64,000 nt of DNA from G965240365 sp965240365. Its GTDB lineage: Bacteria > Pseudomonadota > Gammaproteobacteria > Eutrophobiales > Eutrophobiaceae. Positions 62,372 to 64,000 of this stretch are shown here, piece after piece. Position numbers and translations under genes: made by a program. How positions within the stretch are numbered: position 1 is the first letter of the stretch; each line of letters starts with the position of its first letter. The notes under the pieces were generated by a model, which saw only the letters and a program-made list of their open reading frames with translations, ran no database searches and was not told the origin of the DNA. The stretch covers positions 1,798,001 to 1,862,000 of the forward strand of contig OZ251218.1 of NCBI GenBank assembly GCA_965240365.1, written 5' to 3'.

Positions 62372-62923
62372 ATGGCGATAAGAAACTTTGATGACAGCCG
62401 CCCTGTCATTCACGAGACCGCTTATATTGACGAGTCCGCGGTCGTGATCGGCGATGTCAGGATTGGCGAGGACAGTTCTGTCTGGCCTATGGCGGTGGTC
62501 AGGGGGGATGTGAATTCGATCAGGATTGGCGCCCGCAGCAATATTCAGGATGGCTGCGTGTTGCATGTGGCGCACGGCAGCCGCTTTACGCGGGGCGGCT
62601 GCCCGTTGGCGGTGGGCGATGATGTTACGGTCGGCCATCGTGTGATCCTGCATGCCTGCACGGTGGGGAGCGCATGTCTGATCGGCATGGCGGCCACCAT
62701 CATGGACGGCAGCGTCGTTGAAGACAGGGTTATCGTCGGCGCCGGCAGCCTGGTGCCGATCGGCAAGACACTCAAATCCGGTTATCTTTATATCGGCAGC
62801 CCGGCCAAACAGATACGGCCGTTGAATGATGAAGAACTCACCTTTCTTGAGTATTCGGCCGGACATTATGCGAGGCTGAAAGATCAGCATAAAAAATCGC
62901 TGTTATCGGCCCGGCAATCCTGA
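62372..62923 (+). CDS. Gamma carbonic anhydrase family protein
   Basis: Left-handed beta-helix trimer of 183 residues. Metal histidines are in VLHVAHG and VGHRVILHAC; hexapeptide repeats run from about residue 15 to 140 (e.g. VVIGDVRIGEDSSVWPMAVVR). Similar to YrdA/CaiE-type proteins; whether it hydrates CO2 is uncertain. The frame is open to 62294 but the ATG at 62372 starts the conserved part. Confidence 0.92.
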   Translation: MAIRNFDDSRPVIHETAYIDESAVVIGDVRIGEDSSVWPMAVVRGDVNSIRIGARSNIQDGCVLHVAHGSRFTRGGCPLAVGDDVTVGHRVILHACTVGSACLIGMAATIMDGSVVEDRVIVGAGSLVPIGKTLKSGYLYIGSPAKQIRPLNDEELTFLEYSAGHYARLKDQHKKSLLSARQS

Positions 62924-62980
62924 GCGGCGCCGCGAAAAAGCGGGGCGGGAATAATAATAAGTTATGGAGTTCGGGATTCA

Positions 62981-63835
62981 ATGACCCTGGGTCAAAACTG
63001 GTTTTCAGAGGCCGCGGCGGGTTATGCGATGTCGCTTGAGATCAGGCGCAGGCTGCATGAGGAGCAGACGCCTTATCAAAAGATTGAAATTTATGAGACC
63101 CGGAGCTTCGGCCGTTTAATGACACTGGACGGCATCACCATGCTGACCTCGCGCGATAATTATATTTACCATGAGATGTTGTCGCACCCCGCCCTGTTTC
63201 ATCACCCCGAACCGGAGGCCGTGGCCATTGTCGGGGGCGGCGATTGCGGCACGCTTAGGGAGGTATTGCGGCATGCTACGGTCAAACGGGTGACGCAGAT
63301 TGAACTGGATGAGCGTGTGACCCGGGTGTCGGAGCGGTTTTTCCCGGAGTTGTGCGAGGGTAACCATGACCCGCGCGTAAGCCTGATCTTTGCGGACGCG
63401 GTGCAGTGGATGCGGACTGCCGGGGCGGATTCATTTGATGTGATCATCCTGGATACCACGGATCCGGTTGGTCAGGCCAAACGCCTGTTTGCCGAGCCAT
63501 TTTACCGGGATTGTTTCAATGCCCTGCGCGCGGGTGGTATCATTGCCGCCCAGAGCGAATCTCCGCTGCTGGATATGCCGCTCCTGAGCGCCATGCGGAC
63601 CGCGCTGAAACAGGCGGGTTTCAGTGAACTTCAAACCTTGCAGTTCCCGGTCGCCACCTATCTTTCAGGCTGGTGGACGGCGACGCAGGCCAGCAAAGGC
63701 CGGCGGTTCGGGGAGTTTCGTGAGCAGGCGGCCCGGCATAAACCGTTCAGGACGAAATATTATAATGCCGCGGTACACCGGGCCAGTCTGGTCTTGCCCG
63801 AATTCATGCTGCGGGCGTTTTCCGAAGAGAATTGA
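62981..63835 (+). CDS. speE: Spermidine synthase (polyamine aminopropyltransferase)
   Basis: Transfers aminopropyl from decarboxylated SAM to putrescine. 284 residues with QKIEIYETRSFGRLMTLDG, the SAM loop VGGGDCGTLREVL (usually GGGDGG), IELDERVT and the catalytic Asp in ILDTTDPVG. The GDC variant is uncommon. speD is not in the window. Confidence 0.93.
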   Translation: MTLGQNWFSEAAAGYAMSLEIRRRLHEEQTPYQKIEIYETRSFGRLMTLDGITMLTSRDNYIYHEMLSHPALFHHPEPEAVAIVGGGDCGTLREVLRHATVKRVTQIELDERVTRVSERFFPELCEGNHDPRVSLIFADAVQWMRTAGADSFDVIILDTTDPVGQAKRLFAEPFYRDCFNALRAGGIIAAQSESPLLDMPLLSAMRTALKQAGFSELQTLQFPVATYLSGWWTATQASKGRRFGEFREQAARHKPFRTKYYNAAVHRASLVLPEFMLRAFSEEN

Positions 63836-63853
63836 TTGAACGGGAGCCAAAAG

Positions 63854-64000
63854 ATGGAAGATGAAGCAAGAAATCCGTATCAGACCCCGGCCTCTGACGT
63901 AAATTTCGCGGGGGATAAAGAGGGCATCACGCACTTCAGGCGATTTTCTGCCTGGGCCGTATTCGGCCTGTCCCTGATTACCCTGGGTATTTATGCGCTC
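63854..64000 (+). CDS. Membrane protein N-terminus, 3'-partial
   Basis: ATG with GGGAG upstream, 49 codons to the window edge. MEDEARNPYQTPASDV is followed by FRRFSAWAVFGLSLITLGIYAL, a first membrane helix similar to DUF4234-type proteins. Too short to assign. Confidence 0.6.
   Translation, partial: MEDEARNPYQTPASDVNFAGDKEGITHFRRFSAWAVFGLSLITLGIYAL

Overview
The window looks like chromosomal DNA of an uncultured gammaproteobacterium. Gene order supports this: the rsmI-lpoA-yraN-diaA-dolP run, the pcnB-folK-panC block, glnL-glnG beside glnA, and glnK-amtB are all typical of that class. Moderate to high GC, many dispersed palindromic repeats and several genes broken by frameshifts or insertions suggest a genome shaped by small mobile repeats; some frameshifts could also be assembly errors. 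I see no rRNA or tRNA gene.

Layout. 1-2.8 kb: TRAP transporter pieces and a RidA protein, ending at a repeat that abuts folP. 3-7.6 kb: folP, a proline iminopeptidase, a SHOCT lipoprotein-like secreted protein and a YVTN beta-propeller. 7.6-11.1 kb: DUF1244, a sigma-54 two-component system and an orphan pqqA. 11.3-15.7 kb: an L,D-transpeptidase, an ExbB/ExbD-like trio, an IS5 remnant and hemB. 15.8-26.3 kb: an EAL-CBS-GGDEF protein and a complete nitrogen-control block (ntrC, ntrB, two DUF4124 proteins, a Ser/Thr kinase, a eukaryotic-type glutamine synthetase, glnK, amtB). NtrC sites and sigma-54 promoters are readable upstream of glnA and glnK. 26.6-34.9 kb: a cNMP-rhodanese protein, frameshifted aroE, a Sel1-repeat protein, the mobile mystery A/B pair, rsmI and lpoA. 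34.9-39.9 kb: frameshifted yraN, diaA, dolP and perM around an intact DUF255 protein. 40.3-43.8 kb: a TonB-dependent receptor with a C9 tract after its signal peptide, then repeats and a candidate sigma-54 small RNA. 43.8-50.2 kb: queG, nfeD, an SPFH protein and a panC/dNK/folK/pcnB operon. 62.3-64 kb: a gamma carbonic anhydrase, speE and the start of a membrane protein.

The most unusual part is 50.3-61.8 kb, a type V CRISPR island. One array with Cas12a-type repeats is transcribed leftward from a leader with a readable promoter. It is followed (rightward) by cas2, a cas1 whose 5' end lies in repeat sequence, and a full-length divergent cas12a. A second large RuvC/zinc-ribbon nuclease, best matched to Cas12a2, has no array of its own. 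It overlaps by 17 bp a gene for an Xre/MbcA/ParS-type antitoxin without its RES toxin, and divergently upstream is an AbiEi-type antitoxin without its AbiEii toxin. Cas12a2 is known to cause abortive infection by collateral nucleic-acid cleavage, so two orphan antitoxin genes around it suggest an undescribed control module.

Two mobile-repeat families run through the window: a 149-bp MITE with 4-bp target duplications, built almost entirely of five hairpins (six copies plus a partial), and a roughly 400-bp element present twice in inverted orientation. Shorter GTCATTCC-type REP sequences fill most long intergenic gaps.
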